A stretch of 64,000 nt of DNA, taken from contig NZ_JABXYK010000009.1 in assembly GCF_013378445.1 (NCBI RefSeq), forward strand, positions 1 to 64,000. The letters run 5' to 3'. Of this stretch, positions 37,426 to 47,561 are shown in pieces. This DNA comes from Mycoplana rhizolycopersici. GTDB taxonomy: Bacteria; Pseudomonadota; Alphaproteobacteria; Rhizobiales; Rhizobiaceae. The notes beneath the pieces are model-generated. The model searched no databases. It was not told the DNA's origin and was given only the letters and a program-made list of their open reading frames with translations. The translations under genes and the position numbers were made by a program. Position 1 is the stretch's first letter. Every line of letters starts with the position of its first letter.

Positions 37426-37803
37426 ATGGCCAATCTTCCCGACATGACAAAACACCGTGGCTTCCCCTCCGGAATGCCGGGCACGGGCGTCCAGTTCACC
37501 ATCCGACGTGCCAATCCGAAAGGCGTGACGCCGATCAAGGCGCTGCCCCGTCGCGCCCGGCCGGGCTCGGCCGAGCACAAGATCGATGCGGCCTTCCTGC
37601 ATGCGCTCTGGCACCATTTCGGACCGGAACCTTTCGAGCGTGGCAATCTCGATGCGGCCCGGCTCAACCTGCTCTTCGGACGCGAGGTCGTGGCCGCGGA
37701 AAAGGATTTCGACCCCACCTCCTATGAGGCAATGCTGGTCATCGACGAGAAGGCGGCCCGTGCCTCCTTCCCGGAATCATTTGAAGATGTAATGGAGATC
37801 TAG
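37426..37803 (+). CDS. Conserved hypothetical protein between pccB and pccA
   Basis: A 125-residue soluble protein with no known domain. Its first 45 residues are basic (IRRANPKGVTPIKALPRRAR) and the rest is acidic and helical. It starts 15 bp after pccB and stops 2 bp before the pccA start, so it must be translated within the carboxylase operon. A protein at this place is also seen in other rhizobial pcc operons as far as I recall. A role in carboxylase assembly or regulation is a guess. Confidence 0.65.
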   Translation: MANLPDMTKHRGFPSGMPGTGVQFTIRRANPKGVTPIKALPRRARPGSAEHKIDAAFLHALWHHFGPEPFERGNLDAARLNLLFGREVVAAEKDFDPTSYEAMLVIDEKAARASFPESFEDVMEI

Positions 37804-37805
37804 CC

Positions 37806-39812
37806 TTGGCGATCAAGAAAATCCTCATTGCCAATCGTGGCGAGATCGCCTGCCGGGTCATCAAGACCGCCCGCAAGATGGGCATTGCCACCGTCGCCGT
37901 CTATTCGGACGCCGACCGCGAGGCGCTGCATGTGCAGATGGCCGACGAGGCGGTGCATATCGGTCCGGCACCGTCGAACCAGTCCTATATCGTCATCGAC
38001 AGGATCCTCGACGCGATCCGGCAAACCGGCGCCGACGCGGTTCACCCCGGCTACGGCTTCCTGTCCGAGAACGCCGCTTTTGCCGCAGCGCTGGAGAAAG
38101 AGGGCGTCGCCTTCATCGGCCCGCCGGTGGGCGCAATCGAGGCGATGGGCGACAAGATCACCTCGAAGAAGATCGCAGCCGAGGCCGGCGTTTCCACCGT
38201 GCCCGGCCATATGGGGCTGATCGAGGATGCCGACGAGGCGGTGAGGATTGCGGCCAAGATCGGTTATCCCGTGATGATCAAGGCGTCCGCCGGCGGTGGC
38301 GGCAAGGGCATGCGGATCGCCTGGAACGACACCGAAGCACGCGAAGGGTTCCAGTCCTCGAAAAACGAGGCGAAGAACTCGTTCGGCGACGACCGCATCT
38401 TCATCGAGAAGTTCGTCACCCAGCCCCGACACATCGAGATCCAGGTGCTGGGCGACAAGCACGGCAACACGCTCTATCTTGGCGAGCGCGAATGCTCGAT
38501 CCAGCGGCGGAACCAGAAGGTGATCGAAGAGGCGCCGTCCCCCTTCCTCGACCAAGCCACCCGCAAGGCGATGGGTGACCAGGCCGTGGCTCTCGCAAAG
38601 GCCGTCGGCTATCATTCTGCCGGCACGGTTGAATTCATCGTCGACGGGAACCGCAATTTCTACTTCCTCGAGATGAACACGCGGCTGCAGGTGGAGCATC
38701 CCGTCACCGAGCTGATCACCGATATCGACCTGGTCGAGCAGATGATCCGCATCGCAGCAGACGAGAAGCTCGCCTTCGGCCAAGCGGACGTCAAGCTGAA
38801 CGGCTGGGCGATCGAAAGCCGGCTCTATGCCGAAGATCCCTATCGCAACTTCCTGCCGTCGATCGGCCGGCTGACGCGCTACCGTCCGCCGGCGGAAGGC
38901 GCGCATGAGGACGGCACGATCGTGCGCAACGACACCGGCGTCTACGAGGGCGGCGAAATCTCGATGTATTACGACCCCATGGTCGCCAAGCTCTGCAGCT
39001 GGGGGCCCGACCGGACGGCGGCGATCGAGGCGATGGGCCGGGCTCTCGATGACTTCGAGGTCGAGGGCATCGGCCACAACCTGCCCTTCCTGTCGGCGGT
39101 GATGCAGAACGGCCGGTTTCGCGAGGGCCGCCTGACGACCGCCTTCATCACGGAGGAATTTCCGGACGGTTTCCACGGGCTGGCGCCGGATACAGCCGCA
39201 GCGCGAGGGATGGCAGCGGTCGCGACCCTCATCAACGACCGCCTGCAGAGGCGGGCGACAAAGATCTCCGGCACGATCGGCAACCATCGCCGTGTCGTCG
39301 GCAGGGAATGGGTGGTGGCGCTCGGCAGCGAGGCTATCGCTGTCACCTTCGCCCAGGAGGGTGACGCGTCCCGGATCACCTTTGCGGACGGCGGGACGGC
39401 TTCTATCCACAGCGACTGGCTGCCGGGCCAGACGCATGCGACCTTCTTCGTCGACGAGATGCCGATGGGCGTGAAAGTCGACAAGATCGGTTATTCGCTG
39501 CGGCTGCGCTGGCGCGGCATCGACGTCATCGCCCGGGTCCGCGAACCGCGCGTCGCCGAGCTGGCGAAGCTGATGCCGGTCAAGCTGCCGCCCGACACTT
39601 CGAAGATGCTGCTCTGCCCGATGCCGGGGCTGATCACCGCGATTGCGGTTGCCGAAGGTGACACGGTGGAAGCGGGACAGGCACTCGCCACGATCGAGGC
39701 GATGAAAATGGAGAACATCCTGCGCGCCGAGAGAAAAGCGGTGGTCAAACGCGTGGCGGTGCCCGTCGGCGCCGGTCTGGCCGTCGACGAGGTCATCATG
39801 GAGTTCGAATAA
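37806..39812 (+). CDS. pccA: Propionyl-CoA carboxylase alpha subunit (biotin carboxylase + BCCP)
   Basis: A 668-residue subunit that carboxylates biotin with ATP and bicarbonate. The order is biotin carboxylase (about residues 1-450; KILIANRGEIACRVIKTARK, the Gly-rich ATP loop KASAGGGGKGMR, EMNTRLQVEHPVTE), a BT linker domain, and the biotinyl domain with the acceptor lysine in AIEAMKMEN (K634). The start is TTG, 2 bp after the preceding stop, with GGAG about 9 bases upstream. It partners PccB. Confidence 0.95.
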   Translation: MAIKKILIANRGEIACRVIKTARKMGIATVAVYSDADREALHVQMADEAVHIGPAPSNQSYIVIDRILDAIRQTGADAVHPGYGFLSENAAFAAALEKEGVAFIGPPVGAIEAMGDKITSKKIAAEAGVSTVPGHMGLIEDADEAVRIAAKIGYPVMIKASAGGGGKGMRIAWNDTEAREGFQSSKNEAKNSFGDDRIFIEKFVTQPRHIEIQVLGDKHGNTLYLGERECSIQRRNQKVIEEAPSPFLDQATRKAMGDQAVALAKAVGYHSAGTVEFIVDGNRNFYFLEMNTRLQVEHPVTELITDIDLVEQMIRIAADEKLAFGQADVKLNGWAIESRLYAEDPYRNFLPSIGRLTRYRPPAEGAHEDGTIVRNDTGVYEGGEISMYYDPMVAKLCSWGPDRTAAIEAMGRALDDFEVEGIGHNLPFLSAVMQNGRFREGRLTTAFITEEFPDGFHGLAPDTAAARGMAAVATLINDRLQRRATKISGTIGNHRRVVGREWVVALGSEAIAVTFAQEGDASRITFADGGTASIHSDWLPGQTHATFFVDEMPMGVKVDKIGYSLRLRWRGIDVIARVREPRVAELAKLMPVKLPPDTSKMLLCPMPGLITAIAVAEGDTVEAGQALATIEAMKMENILRAERKAVVKRVAVPVGAGLAVDEVIMEFE

Positions 39813-39875
39813 GGGCGTACAATGCCTGGGGCCCCGGTGCGGGATCGCCCCTCAACCACGCGCAAGGCGGACTTG

Positions 39876-40017
39876 CCCCCTCACCCTAGCCCTCTCCCCG
39901 CAAGCAGGGAGAGGGGACTCGGATACCTCCGGCGGCAGAGGGAGAGGCGCTGCCGATACAGCAGGCCTCCTTCGCCCCGCTTGCGGGGAGAAGGTCCCGG
40001 CAGGGGGATGAGGGTCA
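39876..40017. repeat. RIME-like intergenic palindromic repeat
   Basis: About 140 bp of mirrored sequence. It starts CCCCCTCACCCTAGCCCTCT and ends with GGCAGGGGGATGAGGGTC, with internal hairpins CTCTCCCCGC.AGC.GGGAGAG and CCCCGCTTGCGGGG. This is the form of rhizobial intergenic mosaic elements (RIME), which lie between genes and fold as RNA. It separates pccA from the mutase gene and could affect readthrough or mRNA stability. Confidence 0.7.
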
Positions 40018-40066
40018 GACACCGGAAGACGCCAGCCGGCAGAGAGAATGGAATCGGAGTGGAACG

Positions 40067-42205
40067 ATGGCCGAGAAGACGATCAAGGACTGGCAGGCGC
40101 TCGCCGAGCGCGAACTGAAGGCCTCGCCGGAAACCCTGACCTGGCACACGCCGGAGGGGATCGACGTCAAGCCGCTCTACACGGCGGAGGATCTTCAGGG
40201 TGTCGACCACCTCTCTTCGCTGCCCGGCATCGCGCCATTCGTGCGCGGCCCGCGGGCGACGATGTATGCCGGGCGGCCGTGGACGATCCGGCAGTATGCC
40301 GGCTTCTCGACGGCGGAGGAGTCCAACGCCTTCTACCGCAAGAACCTTGCCGCCGGGCAGAAGGGACTTTCGGTTGCCTTCGACCTTGCCACCCACCGTG
40401 GCTATGACAGCGACCATCCCCGTGTGCTCGGCGACGTCGGCAAGGCGGGCGTCGCGATCGATTCCGTCGAGGACATGAAGATCCTGTTCGATGGCATCCC
40501 GCTCGACCAGATGTCCGTTTCGATGACGATGAACGGCGCCGTGATCCCGATCCTTGCGAACTTCATCGTCGCCGGCGAGGAACAGGGCGTTCCGCGTGCA
40601 GCGCTTTCGGGGACCATCCAGAACGACATCCTCAAGGAGTTCATGGTTCGCAACACCTATATCTACCCGCCCGAGCCCTCGATGCGGATCGTCGCCGACA
40701 TCATCGAATATACGGCGAAGGAGATGCCGAAGTTCAACTCCATCTCGATCTCCGGCTACCACATGCAGGAAGCGGGCGCGACGCTCGTCCAGGAACTGGC
40801 GTTCACGCTGGCCGACGGGCGCGAATATGTGCGCGCGGCACTCGCCAAGGGGCTGAACGTCGACGACTTTGCCGGCCGCCTCTCCTTCTTCTTCGCCATC
40901 GGCATGAACTTCTTCATGGAGGCGGCGAAGCTGCGCGCAGCGCGCCTCTTGTGGACGCGGATCATGGGGGAGTTCGAGCCGAAGAAGGCATCCTCGCTGA
41001 TGCTGCGCACGCACTGCCAGACGTCGGGCGTGTCCCTGCAGGAGCAGGACCCCTACAACAACATCGTCCGCACCGCCTTCGAGGCGATGTCGGCCGCCCT
41101 TGGCGGCACGCAGTCGCTGCACACCAATTCCTTCGATGAGGCGATCGCGCTGCCGACGGAGTTCTCCGCCCGCATCGCCCGCAACACCCAGCTGATCCTC
41201 CAGCACGAGACGGGTGTCACCAAGGTCGTCGATCCGCTTGCCGGCTCCTATTATGTCGAGAGCCTCACGAACGAGCTGGCAGAGAAGGCCTGGGCGCTGA
41301 TCGGGGAAGTCGAGGCGCTCGGGGGCATGACGAAGGCAGTGAACGACGGCCTGCCGAAGCGGCTGATCGAGGAAGCGGCGGCGCGCCGGCAGGCGGCGGT
41401 CGACAAGGGCGAAGAGGTCATCGTCGGCGTCAACAAGTATCGGCTCGAGAACGAGCAGCCGATCGACATCCTCGAGATCGACAACAGTGCCGTGCGCGCT
41501 GCCCAGATCCGACGCATCGAGGAGACGAAACGCCGGCGGGACGGCGAGAAGGTCAAGGCGGCGCTGGACGGGCTCGCCGAGGTGGCACGCTCCGGCCAGG
41601 GCAACCTGCTGGCGGCCGCCGTCGAGGCGGCACGCGAACGCGCCACCGTCGGCGAGATTTCGGACGCCATGCGCCAGGCTTTCGGCGACCATGCGGCGAC
41701 GCCGGAGGTTATCAAGGACGTCTACGGCGAGGCCTATCGCGGCGAACCGGAACTGCAGATTCTCAAATCGCGCATGTCGGGCGTCGAGGACAAGCTCGGC
41801 CGCAAGCCGAAGATCATGGTCGCCAAGCTCGGCCAGGACGGTCACGATCGCGGCGCAAAGGTGATCGCATCGGCCTTCGGCGACATCGGCTTCGACGTGC
41901 TTGCCGGTCCGCTGTTCCAGACGCCGGAAGAGGCCGCCGACATGGCGCTATCGGAGCGGGTCAACGTCGTCGGCGTCTCCTCATTGGCCGCCGGCCACAA
42001 AACGTTGCTGCCGCAACTGGTGGAAGACCTGAAGAAGAAGGGCGGCGGCGAGGTGATCGTCGTCTGCGGCGGCGTCATCCCGCGGCAGGACTACCAGTAT
42101 CTGCATGACCACGGCGTGGCCGCGGTGTTCGGCCCCGGCACGAATGTCATCGAAGCGGCCAACTCGGTGCTGGACCTTCTGGAAGGGCGGCGCCGCAACG
42201 TCTGA
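40067..42205 (+). CDS. bhbA: Methylmalonyl-CoA mutase
   Basis: A 712-residue, single-chain B12-dependent mutase that converts (R)-methylmalonyl-CoA to succinyl-CoA. The substrate-binding TIM-barrel half has [20 protein letters not shown] and [20 protein letters not shown]. The C-terminal cobalamin domain has the DxHxxG motif in [11 protein letters not shown] (H593). The length and the unbroken chain match the homodimeric bacterial type; in rhizobia the gene is called bhbA, more generally mcm or scpA. It is in line with pccB-pccA and completes the propionate route. No epimerase gene is present here. Confidence 0.95.
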   Translation: MAEKTIKDWQALAERELKASPETLTWHTPEGIDVKPLYTAEDLQGVDHLSSLPGIAPFVRGPRATMYAGRPWTIRQYAGFSTAEESNAFYRKNLAAGQKGLSVAFDLATHRGYDSDHPRVLGDVGKAGVAIDSVEDMKILFDGIPLDQMSVSMTMNGAVIPILANFIVAGEEQGVPRAALSGTIQNDILKEFMVRNTYIYPPEPSMRIVADIIEYTAKEMPKFNSISISGYHMQEAGATLVQELAFTLADGREYVRAALAKGLNVDDFAGRLSFFFAIGMNFFMEAAKLRAARLLWTRIMGEFEPKKASSLMLRTHCQTSGVSLQEQDPYNNIVRTAFEAMSAALGGTQSLHTNSFDEAIALPTEFSARIARNTQLILQHETGVTKVVDPLAGSYYVESLTNELAEKAWALIGEVEALGGMTKAVNDGLPKRLIEEAAARRQAAVDKGEEVIVGVNKYRLENEQPIDILEIDNSAVRAAQIRRIEETKRRRDGEKVKAALDGLAEVARSGQGNLLAAAVEAARERATVGEISDAMRQAFGDHAATPEVIKDVYGEAYRGEPELQILKSRMSGVEDKLGRKPKIMVAKLGQDGHDRGAKVIASAFGDIGFDVLAGPLFQTPEEAADMALSERVNVVGVSSLAAGHKTLLPQLVEDLKKKGGGEVIVVCGGVIPRQDYQYLHDHGVAAVFGPGTNVIEAANSVLDLLEGRRRNV

Positions 42206-42510
42206 GGCACCGGACGCGACGCTTCGGCAAGCGATGGCCGCGACGGCGCGTCAGAGAACGATCCAAAGCTCCAGCGCATTTCTTAGCCGGATAACTGCCT
42301 CACACAGGCGAGTTGGCAGCAGCGCTTCCTGTCCGGTCGCGGCAGGGTGCTGTTAAGCGGCTCTGCGCATCGGGCGTCAACATCGGTAATCAACGCCAAC
42401 GAATCCCAGGAATGGTCAAGGCCACGCTTCTCCTCGCGGCGGGCGGGCTGTAGGCTTGGGCGCCCGGTCCGCGGATCGGCTGTCATACCCCGTTTCTGAA
42501 AGGACCGCGC
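42206..42510. other. Intergenic region after methylmalonyl-CoA mutase
   Basis: About 305 bases with no convincing gene on either strand and no clear terminator. It should contain the promoter of the thioesterase gene unless that is read from the mutase transcript. Confidence 0.45.
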
Positions 42511-43002
42511 ATGGACCGCGCCCATGACCCAAGCCAGCTCGAGATGGTGGTGTTGATGACGCCGGATATGGCGAATTTTTCCGGCAAGGTGCATGGCGGG
42601 GCGCTATTGAACCTGCTCGACCGGGTGGCCTATTCCTGCGCCTCGCGCTTCTCCCAGCAATATGCAGTGACGCTTTCGGTCGACCAGGTGGTGTTTCGCC
42701 AGGCGATCCATGTCGGCGAACTCGTCACCCTCAGCGCCTCGGTCAACTTTGCCGGCCGCACTTCGATGGAGATCGGCATAAGGGTCGAGGCGGAGAACAT
42801 CCGCACCGGCGAGCGCCGCCATACCAATTCCTGCTATTTCACCATGGTCGCCGTCGACGCCGACGGCAAGCCGACCGCGGTGCCGGCGCTTGTCCTCGAC
42901 ACGGAGAGCAAGCAGCGCCGCGCGAAGGCCGCCGAGGGACGCCGGGCACTGCGGCATGAGTTCGAGGCGCGGTACAAGGAGATGAAGGAGGGTACGGAGT
43001 AA
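42511..43002 (+). CDS. Acyl-CoA thioesterase (hotdog fold, YciA-like)
   Basis: A 163-residue hotdog-fold thioesterase. The family segments are ANFSGKVHGGALLNLLDRVAY (G-x-x-HGG with the catalytic-region Asp), VTLSVDQVVFRQAIHVGELV and GRTSMEIGIRVEAENIRTGE. It would hydrolyse acyl-CoA to free acid and CoA. Its position after the mutase suggests it may relieve CoA trapping in propionate metabolism, but this is inference. GAAAGGA precedes the ATG. Confidence 0.85.
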   Translation: MDRAHDPSQLEMVVLMTPDMANFSGKVHGGALLNLLDRVAYSCASRFSQQYAVTLSVDQVVFRQAIHVGELVTLSASVNFAGRTSMEIGIRVEAENIRTGERRHTNSCYFTMVAVDADGKPTAVPALVLDTESKQRRAKAAEGRRALRHEFEARYKEMKEGTE

Positions 43003-43091
43003 GGTGGAAGCGGCGCTTATCTGAAAGGTCGCTTTGCGCCAACTGCTTGCATCGGCAGCTCGGCGAAGATGGCCGTCAGCCGGAAGTCGGG

Positions 43092-44297
43092 CTATCGAAC
43101 GGCGCTTATCGGTGACGCATCGCTGCGGATCGCCACTTCTGCAATGACAAGCGAACAAAAGCCCGCGATGAAAAAGCCCACCGAGAGGCTCACGGCCGTT
43201 CCGTCATAGAGCGTGCCCAGACCGACGGCGAACAGGGTTGCCACAAGGCTTGATCCTGACGCGATCAGAGATGCGCCAAAGCCGGCAACATCCCCGAGCG
43301 ATTGCATAGCCATGGCATTCAGATTGCCGAACAGCACGCCGATGGCAAAGAACGCCGCGTACAGGAACGTCATCAACACTGCGAATGGCAGGCGGTCACC
43401 ATAGCCAATGGATGTCAGCATCATCAGAAGAGCGGTTGATGCCAACCCCATGAAGGCGGCACGCGCCATTGCCTCCATGCCGAAGCGTTGAACGAGCTTG
43501 GCATTGAAGAACGACGCAAGCCCCATCCCCGTAGCCAACAGCGCGAAATAGAAGGGAAATGTTTCCTTGATGCCGTATGCGTCAAAGAAGAGATCGGCCG
43601 CGGTACTGAGATAAAGGAGCTGTGCACCGAACACCAATCCGGTCGCCACGATCAGGAGGGCTACACGGCGATTGGCGAGGATGCGGCAGACGTTAGAGAA
43701 CAGGAGTGTGGGTCGAAACGGAACGCGTCTTGCGACAGGTAGAGTCTCCGGCTGCCGAACCATCAGCCATAGGCCCAGAAGTCCCGCGATTGCGAGGTAG
43801 GCCACAAAAACACTGCGCCAGCCACCAAGGAAAATGAGACCTTGAGCCAGGCTCGGAGCAAGCATGGGCACCAGAATGAAGAGGGTGAACATGAAGGACA
43901 TGATGCGAGCCATGGCATCGCCTTCGAACTGATCGCGTATCATGGCTCGTGTCGCAATCTTCGGGCCGGCCACGCCTACGCCCTGAAGGATCCGGCCGAG
44001 CAGGACCATCTCCATCGACCCCGCCAGACCGGCAACGATAGTCCCCGCGACGTAGATCCCAAGGCCCAGCAGCAGCGCCGTTTTTCGTCCAATCGCATCG
44101 GACAAGGGGCCCAGTAGCAGTTCGCCGAATGCCATGCCGAAGATGAAGAGGGATATGATGTGCTGCGTGGAGAGCGGCGGAGCAGGCGTGACTTGCGCAC
44201 CGATATCCCGAAGCCCCGGCAGTAGCGCATCAATGCTGAGCGAGGTCAGAGACGTCAGAAGAGCATATAGGACGAGGCGTTCTCGAATACCGATCAA
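43092..44297 (-). CDS. MFS transporter of the Bcr/CflA type
   Basis: A membrane transporter of about 400 residues with some 12 hydrophobic helices. The family loop FGELLLGPLSDAIGRKTALL (between helices 2 and 3) and ILQGVGVAGPKIATRAMIRD are typical of Bcr/CflA drug-efflux proteins. The start is unclear. The frame is open back into lepA, but no ATG lies near the first helix. I place the start at TTG 44297, just before RLVLYALLTSLTSLSIDALL, with weak support. Its substrate is unknown. Confidence 0.75.
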   Translation of the reverse strand: MIGIRERLVLYALLTSLTSLSIDALLPGLRDIGAQVTPAPPLSTQHIISLFIFGMAFGELLLGPLSDAIGRKTALLLGLGIYVAGTIVAGLAGSMEMVLLGRILQGVGVAGPKIATRAMIRDQFEGDAMARIMSFMFTLFILVPMLAPSLAQGLIFLGGWRSVFVAYLAIAGLLGLWLMVRQPETLPVARRVPFRPTLLFSNVCRILANRRVALLIVATGLVFGAQLLYLSTAADLFFDAYGIKETFPFYFALLATGMGLASFFNAKLVQRFGMEAMARAAFMGLASTALLMMLTSIGYGDRLPFAVLMTFLYAAFFAIGVLFGNLNAMAMQSLGDVAGFGASLIASGSSLVATLFAVGLGTLYDGTAVSLSVGFFIAGFCSLVIAEVAIRSDASPISAVR

Positions 44298-44496
44298 GAC
44301 TGAAGTGGCCCGTTTGAAGAAACAGGATGCTGAAACTATACGACATGCCCACAACGGCAATGGGTCGAAAGCGGGCAGAAACCCGCAACCGATGTATGGC
44401 GGCTGCCCGGCCCCGCCCTGACCAGAAGCATCAAGGGCAGCAGGCGAGCAGCTATGGCTCCCCGCGTTTACGACCTGCGAAGGATCTCGCAGCCCC

Positions 44497-46320
44497 TCAC
44501 TCGTCGCCCATCTTGAGCGCGGCGATGAAAGCCTCCTGCGGGATTTCGACCTTGCCGAACTGCCGCATGCGCTTCTTGCCGGCCTTCTGCTTTTCAAGCA
44601 GCTTTCGCTTGCGGGTGGCGTCGCCGCCGTAGCACTTGGCGGTCACGTCCTTGCGCAGCGCCGAAATGGTTTCGCGGGCGATCACGTTGCCGCCGATCGC
44701 GGCCTGGATCGGGATCTTGAACATGTGCTTCGGGATCAACTCCTTCAGCTTCTCGCACATCTCGCGGCCGCGCTTTTCCGCCGCCATGCGGTGCACCATC
44801 ATGGAGAGCGCATCGACCGGCTCGCCGTTCACCAGGATCGACATCTTCACCAGATTGCCTTCCTTGTGGTCGGTGATCTGGTAGTCGAAGGAGGCATAGC
44901 CCTTGGAGATCGACTTCAGCCGGTCGTAGAAGTCGAAGACGACCTCGTTGAGCGGCAGATCGTATGTGATCATCGCGCGCGTGCCGACATAGGTCAGCTC
45001 GATCTGGATACCGCGCCGATCCTGGCACAGCTTCAGGATGCCGCCGAGATAATCGTCGGGCGTCAGGATCGTCGCACGGATCCACGGCTCGTGGATCTCC
45101 GAGATCTTGACGACGTCCGGCATGTCGGCCGGATTGTGCAGTTCGCGCTCCGAACCATCGGTCATGAACAGCTTGTAGACGACCGAGGGCGCCGTCGCGA
45201 TCAGGTCGAGGTCGAATTCGCGCTCCAGCCGTTCCTGGATGATCTCCAGATGCAGAAGGCCGAGGAAGCCGCAGCGGAAGCCGAAGCCGAGCGCTGCCGA
45301 GCTTTCCATTTCGAAGGAGAACGAAGCATCGTTGAGGCGCAGCTTGCCCATCGCCGAGCGCAGGTCCTCGAAATCGGCCGCATCGACCGGGAACAGGCCG
45401 CAGAAGACCACCGGCTGGGCCGGCTTGAAGCCCGGCAAGGCCTTTGCCGTCGGGCGCTTGTCCTCGGTGATGGTGTCGCCGACGCGGGTATCGGCCACTT
45501 CCTTGATGGACGCGGTGATGAAGCCGATCTCGCCCGGGCCGAGGCTATCCATAGCCACCATCTTCGGCGTCAACACGCCAACGCGCTCGACGGTGTATTT
45601 CGCGTCCGTGCCCATCATGCGGACCGTCTGCCCCTTGGAGAGACGGCCTTCGATGATACGCACCAGCACCATGACACCGAGATAGGTATCGTACCAGCTG
45701 TCGACGAGCAGCGCCTTCAGCGGTGCCTTTTCGCCACCCTCGCTCTTCGGCGGCGGCAGCTTGTGGACGATCGCCTCGAGGACGTCGGGGATGCCGAGGC
45801 CGGTCTTGGCCGAAATCAGCACGGCCTCCGAAGCATCGATGCCGATGACCTCCTCGATCTGGTCCTTGATGCGCTCGGGTTCGGCGGCCGGCAGGTCGAT
45901 CTTGTTGAGGACGGTGACGAGTTCGTGGTTGTTATCGATCGCCTGGTAGACGTTGGCGAGCGTCTGGGCTTCCACGCCCTGGGAGGCGTCGACGACCAGC
46001 AGCGAGCCCTCGCAGGCCGACAGCGAACGGGAGACCTCATAGGCGAAGTCGACGTGGCCGGGCGTATCGATCAGGTTCAGCACATAGGTCTCGCCGTCAT
46101 TGGCCTTGTAGTGCAGGCGCACCGTCTGGGCCTTGATGGTGATGCCGCGCTCGCGCTCGATCTCCATGTTGTCGAGCACCTGCTCGGACATTTCCCGATC
46201 CGCGAGGCCGCCCGTCGACTGGATCAGCCGGTCGGCCAGCGTCGATTTTCCGTGGTCGATGTGGGCCACGATCGAGAAGTTGCGGATATGGTCAAGGGGC
46301 GTCGACGAATTGGTGCTCAT
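44497..46320 (-). CDS. lepA: Elongation factor 4 (LepA)
   Basis: A 607-residue ribosome-associated GTPase. The G motifs are [39 protein letters not shown] and [11 protein letters not shown]. The C-terminal LepA-specific domain is present ([21 protein letters not shown]). It acts on translocated or stalled ribosomes. I use ATG 46320 ([14 protein letters not shown]), which fits relatives; ATG 46329 adds three residues and neither has a strong ribosome site. Confidence 0.96.
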   Translation of the reverse strand: MSTNSSTPLDHIRNFSIVAHIDHGKSTLADRLIQSTGGLADREMSEQVLDNMEIERERGITIKAQTVRLHYKANDGETYVLNLIDTPGHVDFAYEVSRSLSACEGSLLVVDASQGVEAQTLANVYQAIDNNHELVTVLNKIDLPAAEPERIKDQIEEVIGIDASEAVLISAKTGLGIPDVLEAIVHKLPPPKSEGGEKAPLKALLVDSWYDTYLGVMVLVRIIEGRLSKGQTVRMMGTDAKYTVERVGVLTPKMVAMDSLGPGEIGFITASIKEVADTRVGDTITEDKRPTAKALPGFKPAQPVVFCGLFPVDAADFEDLRSAMGKLRLNDASFSFEMESSAALGFGFRCGFLGLLHLEIIQERLEREFDLDLIATAPSVVYKLFMTDGSERELHNPADMPDVVKISEIHEPWIRATILTPDDYLGGILKLCQDRRGIQIELTYVGTRAMITYDLPLNEVVFDFYDRLKSISKGYASFDYQITDHKEGNLVKMSILVNGEPVDALSMMVHRMAAEKRGREMCEKLKELIPKHMFKIPIQAAIGGNVIARETISALRKDVTAKCYGGDATRKRKLLEKQKAGKKRMRQFGKVEIPQEAFIAALKMGDE

Positions 46321-46416
46321 GGCCGCCATATAGCAGCGCGCCTTGCGCCCGCATAGCGGTAAATTAACCGGTCGTTCGCCGTATTTTCAGGCTATTCGCT
46401 CTCGCAGGCTCAGGCA

Positions 46417-47016
46417 TCAGCCATTGTCGCCAAGGTCGCGGATCCAGAAGGACAGCGGCTTGGGACTTTCCTGCCTCTCGTCGAGGTCGCGCCAGGTGAA
46501 TGTCGTGCGCAGTTCCGGGTGATGGCGGTAGCCGCGGTTCCGCCAGAAGCCGTTGAGCGGAACGTAGTCAGCGGGCCGGCGCGGATGGTCGGCGGGCCGC
46601 TCGACCGCACAGAAGGTGCAGAGCATCAGCCCCAACTTTTTCGCCTGCGCCTCGCGGCCCTCGAAGAATTTCACACCGACGCCGCGGCCGCGATATCCCG
46701 ACAGGAGGACGCTTTCGCCGAAGTAGAAATAGTCGCCGGGATCACGGCCGGAGGCGACGAATGGCGCCTGCACCTCCCCGGTTTCCGCCGCCATCGGCGT
46801 TCCGGTCGCAGCCCCCACCACGCTATCGCCGTCGAAGGCGAGAACGAAGACCGATCCCTCGGATTTCGCATATGTGGCCAGATATGTTCGCTCATAGGCG
46901 AGATCGCCGTCGTAAAGATAGGGAAAATCCCTGAAGACGGAGATCCTCAGCCGCGCGAGATCGTCAAAATAAGGCGCCGCTCCGGCACCCGAAAACGATT
47001 TGATTTCAAGGGTCAT
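46417..47016 (-). CDS. GNAT family N-acetyltransferase
   Basis: A 199-residue acetyltransferase. The acetyl-CoA loop is VLLSGYRGRGVGVKFFEGRE (R/Q-x-x-G-x-G/A pattern). The C-terminal part, YVPLNGFWRNRGYRHHPELR, is typical of a group of GNAT proteins in proteobacteria. The substrate is unknown. It lies 96 bp upstream of lepA on the same strand, so it may share its transcript. Confidence 0.82.
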   Translation of the reverse strand: MTLEIKSFSGAGAAPYFDDLARLRISVFRDFPYLYDGDLAYERTYLATYAKSEGSVFVLAFDGDSVVGAATGTPMAAETGEVQAPFVASGRDPGDYFYFGESVLLSGYRGRGVGVKFFEGREAQAKKLGLMLCTFCAVERPADHPRRPADYVPLNGFWRNRGYRHHPELRTTFTWRDLDERQESPKPLSFWIRDLGDNG

Positions 47017-47096
47017 TCAGCATTTCCACGTGACGCCGGCTTGGTTATACATCGACCGTCCAGTTCAGCAAGCATGCCCGCTCAAGGAGAGAATTC

Positions 47097-47498
47097 ATGA
47101 AAGCCGCCGAGATCATCCGCGCCTACTACGATGCCTTCAACCGCCAGGACATGGAGGCCTTTCTGGCGCTGCTCGACGAAAACGTGGTGCACGACATCAA
47201 CCAAGGCGAACGCCAGGTCGGCAAGGCGGCTTTCGCGACGTTCATGGCCCACATGAACCGCTGCTACAAGGAAGAGCTCACCGACATGGTGATCATGACC
47301 AGCGAGGACGGCAGCCGGGGCGCGGCGGAATTCGTCGTCAATGGCGCCTATCTCGCGACCGACGAGGGCCTGCCGGAGGCCAAGGGCCAGACCTACAAGC
47401 TGCCGGCCGGCGCCTTCTTCGAAATGAAGGGCGACAAGGTGAGCCGTGTCACCAACTACTACAGCCTCAACGACTGGATCGCCCAGGTTGCCGGCTGA
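47097..47498 (+). CDS. NTF2-like / SnoaL-type protein (ketosteroid isomerase-related)
   Basis: A 133-residue single-domain protein of the NTF2-like fold. It begins AAEIIRAYYDAFNRQDMEAF, with DENVVHDINQGERQVGKAAF next and FFEMKGDKVSRVTNYYSLND at the end. The fold covers small isomerases and binding proteins. The substrate is unknown. CAAGGAGAG precedes the ATG. It is divergent from the GNAT gene. Confidence 0.82.
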   Translation: MKAAEIIRAYYDAFNRQDMEAFLALLDENVVHDINQGERQVGKAAFATFMAHMNRCYKEELTDMVIMTSEDGSRGAAEFVVNGAYLATDEGLPEAKGQTYKLPAGAFFEMKGDKVSRVTNYYSLNDWIAQVAG

Positions 47499-47561
47499 GC
47501 CTGCTCAAGCCCAACGGCGCCGCACACGCGGCGCCGGATGCCTCTGACGACTGAATTCGCG

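Noticed and set aside
37800-39437. 545-aa minus-strand frame opposite pccA
   Set aside because: Antisense shadow of a well-supported gene.
39881-41845. 654-aa minus-strand frame opposite the mutase and RIME
   Set aside because: Antisense shadow rich in His, Arg and Asp; its start lies within the mutase gene and its end runs into a repeat.
44725-46356. 543-aa plus-strand frame opposite lepA
   Set aside because: Antisense shadow; no domain or ribosome site.
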